Part shown: positions 62,818-64,000 of the stretch, piece by piece | Layout: every line of letters starts with the position of its first letter | Numbering within the stretch: the stretch's first letter is position 1 | Assembly (NCBI GenBank): GCA_004764695.1 | Contig: SMSO01000032.1 | Span: forward strand, 3,950,983 to 4,014,982 | Length of the DNA stretch: 64,000 bases | From: Schizochytrium sp. TIO01 | Lineage: Eukaryota > Sar > Bigyra > Thraustochytrida > Thraustochytriidae | Reading direction: 5' to 3' | The notes under the pieces: model-generated | What the model was told of the DNA's origin: nothing | Databases searched by the model: none | The model's input: only the letters and a program-made list of their open reading frames with translations | Translations under genes and position numbers: made by a program

Positions 62818-64000
62818 TTACTGGAGGAGGTAGACACCACGGCGGAGGATCTGCACAACAGAGTCGCGCTCCTCCTCGCGGCCAGTCTCCTGGAGCTTGG
62901 AGATGAGTCCCATAAGACCCTTGAGGATAGCCTTGGGGTCCTGCTGACCAAGAGCCACAACCTGGTTGGAGATGGCGTTGGCACGGATAGTGGCAAGGTG
63001 GCGCTCAATTGCTTGCTTACCCTCCTCAGACTCGAGCCAGTCGCAGACAAGAGAGTCGTTGGACCAGTCCGGAACACTGGAGGTGTAAGTAGCGTTGAAC
63101 ACAGACTCGAGAATCTCGAGCGGGGCGGAGTCGTCCACCTTGGGAGTCTCGGCAGTGCTGTCCGAGGCAGTGGAGCCAGTCACAGAGGCGGCACCAGAGA
63201 CCTGGCTCTCGAGCTCGGTGTTGAGCGCGAGCACCTTCTTGATCTCCTTGACACTCTCGAGCTCTGCCAAGCGGCGGCGGAGACGGCTGTGGAAGAAGCG
63301 ACGGGAAGAAGACCACTCGATGGTCTTGCGGATAACACCCTTCGCCTGCATGCGGCCGGGGCGATCGTGGAGGTCACCAAAGTGAACAGCGATCTGGTGG
63401 AAGATCGGGGTAAGGAGCTTCTCACGCTGGGCAATCTCCTCCTTGAGCTTGGGGGCCTCAGCAGAGTCAGCACCGGCGAGCTTGAGCTTCTCGACGAGCT
63501 CGCGGAGCTTGCTGTCAACGCGGCGAGCGGTGGCAACAACGTCCTTGGTGCGGTACTTGATAGATACAACACCAGCCGGCTCGAGAACACCACCACGGGC
63601 GTCAGTGTCGGCGTACATCTCCATCATGCTGGCGTTAATGGTCTCGTCAACGACGACCCAGGCACCACCGCGGAGCTCACCGAAGGGCGGGATGTACACG
63701 AAGACAGGCTGCTTGTACTCAACGAGGGCATCGACGATGTAGGCACCAAACTTGACAATCTGGTCAAACATGTCGCGAGTACCACCGGAGAATCCACGCC
63801 AGTTGGCAAAGAGCATGAGGGGAAGACCCTCGCGGTTGAAGTCACCAATGGCCTGGGCGGTCTTGTAGGAAGAATCCGGGAACCAAACCTGACCAGCCTG
63901 GTTCCAGATACGCTCCTGCGAGTCCGGGGCAGCAGGGTCAGCCGGGGCACGGGCCTCAACAGTGCGGATCTCGGAGATGATGACACCCATGGGGATCTTT
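62818..64000 (-). CDS. ACC1: Acetyl-CoA carboxylase, C-terminal part (runs off right edge)
   Basis: The frame is open from the right edge (residues KIP precede MGVII, so the Met at 63990 is internal, as in GGIPMGVI of the family) to a stop at 62818. About 393 residues are visible, all from the C-terminal half of the carboxyltransferase domain and the tail. Conserved motifs include [24 protein letters not shown]-like [33 protein letters not shown] and [15 protein letters not shown]. The enzyme makes malonyl-CoA for fatty-acid or polyunsaturated-lipid synthesis in the cytosol. Codons are strongly C/G-ending compared with neighbours, which suggests high expression. The biotin carboxylase and biotin-carrier parts must lie beyond the window. 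Confidence 0.93.
   Translation of the reverse strand, partial: KIPMGVIISEIRTVEARAPADPAAPDSQERIWNQAGQVWFPDSSYKTAQAIGDFNREGLPLMLFANWRGFSGGTRDMFDQIVKFGAYIVDALVEYKQPVFVYIPPFGELRGGAWVVVDETINASMMEMYADTDARGGVLEPAGVVSIKYRTKDVVATARRVDSKLRELVEKLKLAGADSAEAPKLKEEIAQREKLLTPIFHQIAVHFGDLHDRPGRMQAKGVIRKTIEWSSSRRFFHSRLRRRLAELESVKEIKKVLALNTELESQVSGAASVTGSTASDSTAETPKVDDSAPLEILESVFNATYTSSVPDWSNDSLVCDWLESEEGKQAIERHLATIRANAISNQVVALGQQDPKAILKGLMGLISKLQETGREEERDSVVQILRRGVYLLQ

Overview
The window is nuclear DNA from a eukaryotic microbe. It carries 20 supportable protein genes. Two of them contain introns (three GT-AG introns of 99, 176 and 185 nt); the other 18 read as single uninterrupted frames up to 1425 codons. 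A long conserved eukaryotic gene set is present: PP4 phosphatase catalytic subunit, DRG1 GTPase, RNA polymerase III subunit RPC5, a PHO80-type cyclin, a multidomain acetyl-CoA carboxylase, a DUF1279/FAM210 mitochondrial protein and a BK-type potassium channel. The gene content, the intron scarcity and the large protist-type membrane proteins fit an intron-poor protist. A stramenopile such as a thraustochytrid/labyrinthulid is my best guess, but this is inference and not proven by any marker in the window. No bacterial operons, CRISPR arrays, rRNA genes, tRNA genes or intact transposons were recognised.

Layout from left to right: two-PH-domain protein (-), thioredoxin/ubiquitin-like/PUB/STI1 fusion (+), small membrane protein (-), zinc-ribbon plus RING-H2 ubiquitin ligase (+), tandem chorismate-lyase-like-fold protein (-), tetraspan membrane protein (+), DUF1279 mitochondrial protein (-), polytopic membrane protein (+), small membrane protein (-), PP4 catalytic subunit (+), 949-residue helical orphan (-), DRG1 (+, three exons), a long disordered protein ending in a degenerate class II photolyase-like domain (+, two exons), RPC5 (-), Cys-rich zinc-binding protein (+), EF-hand/coiled-coil/leucine-rich-repeat protein (-), BK-type channel (+), secreted repeat protein with C-terminal membrane segments (-), PHO80-like cyclin (-), and the 3' end of acetyl-CoA carboxylase (-), which runs off the right edge.

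The most striking organisation is strand alternation. Eight tail-to-tail gene pairs follow one another, with only 0.19-1.2 kb between stop codons. They are separated by head-to-head regions of 0.8-3.4 kb rich in microsatellites, pyrimidine tracts and AT-rich DNA. Functionally the genes are a housekeeping mix. Ubiquitin and protein quality control (Trx-UBL-PUB-STI1, RING ligase), Ca2+ and ion signalling (EF-hand/LRR protein beside a BK-type channel), and transcription or cell-cycle control (RPC5, PP4, cyclin) recur, but there is no clustered pathway.

The most interesting candidates are the degenerate class II photolyase-like protein fused to a long acidic region (33373-36899), the Trx-UBL-PUB-STI1 fusion (3662-5509), the tandem chorismate-lyase-like protein (10834-12312), and a 99-nt DRG1 intron that keeps the reading frame if retained.
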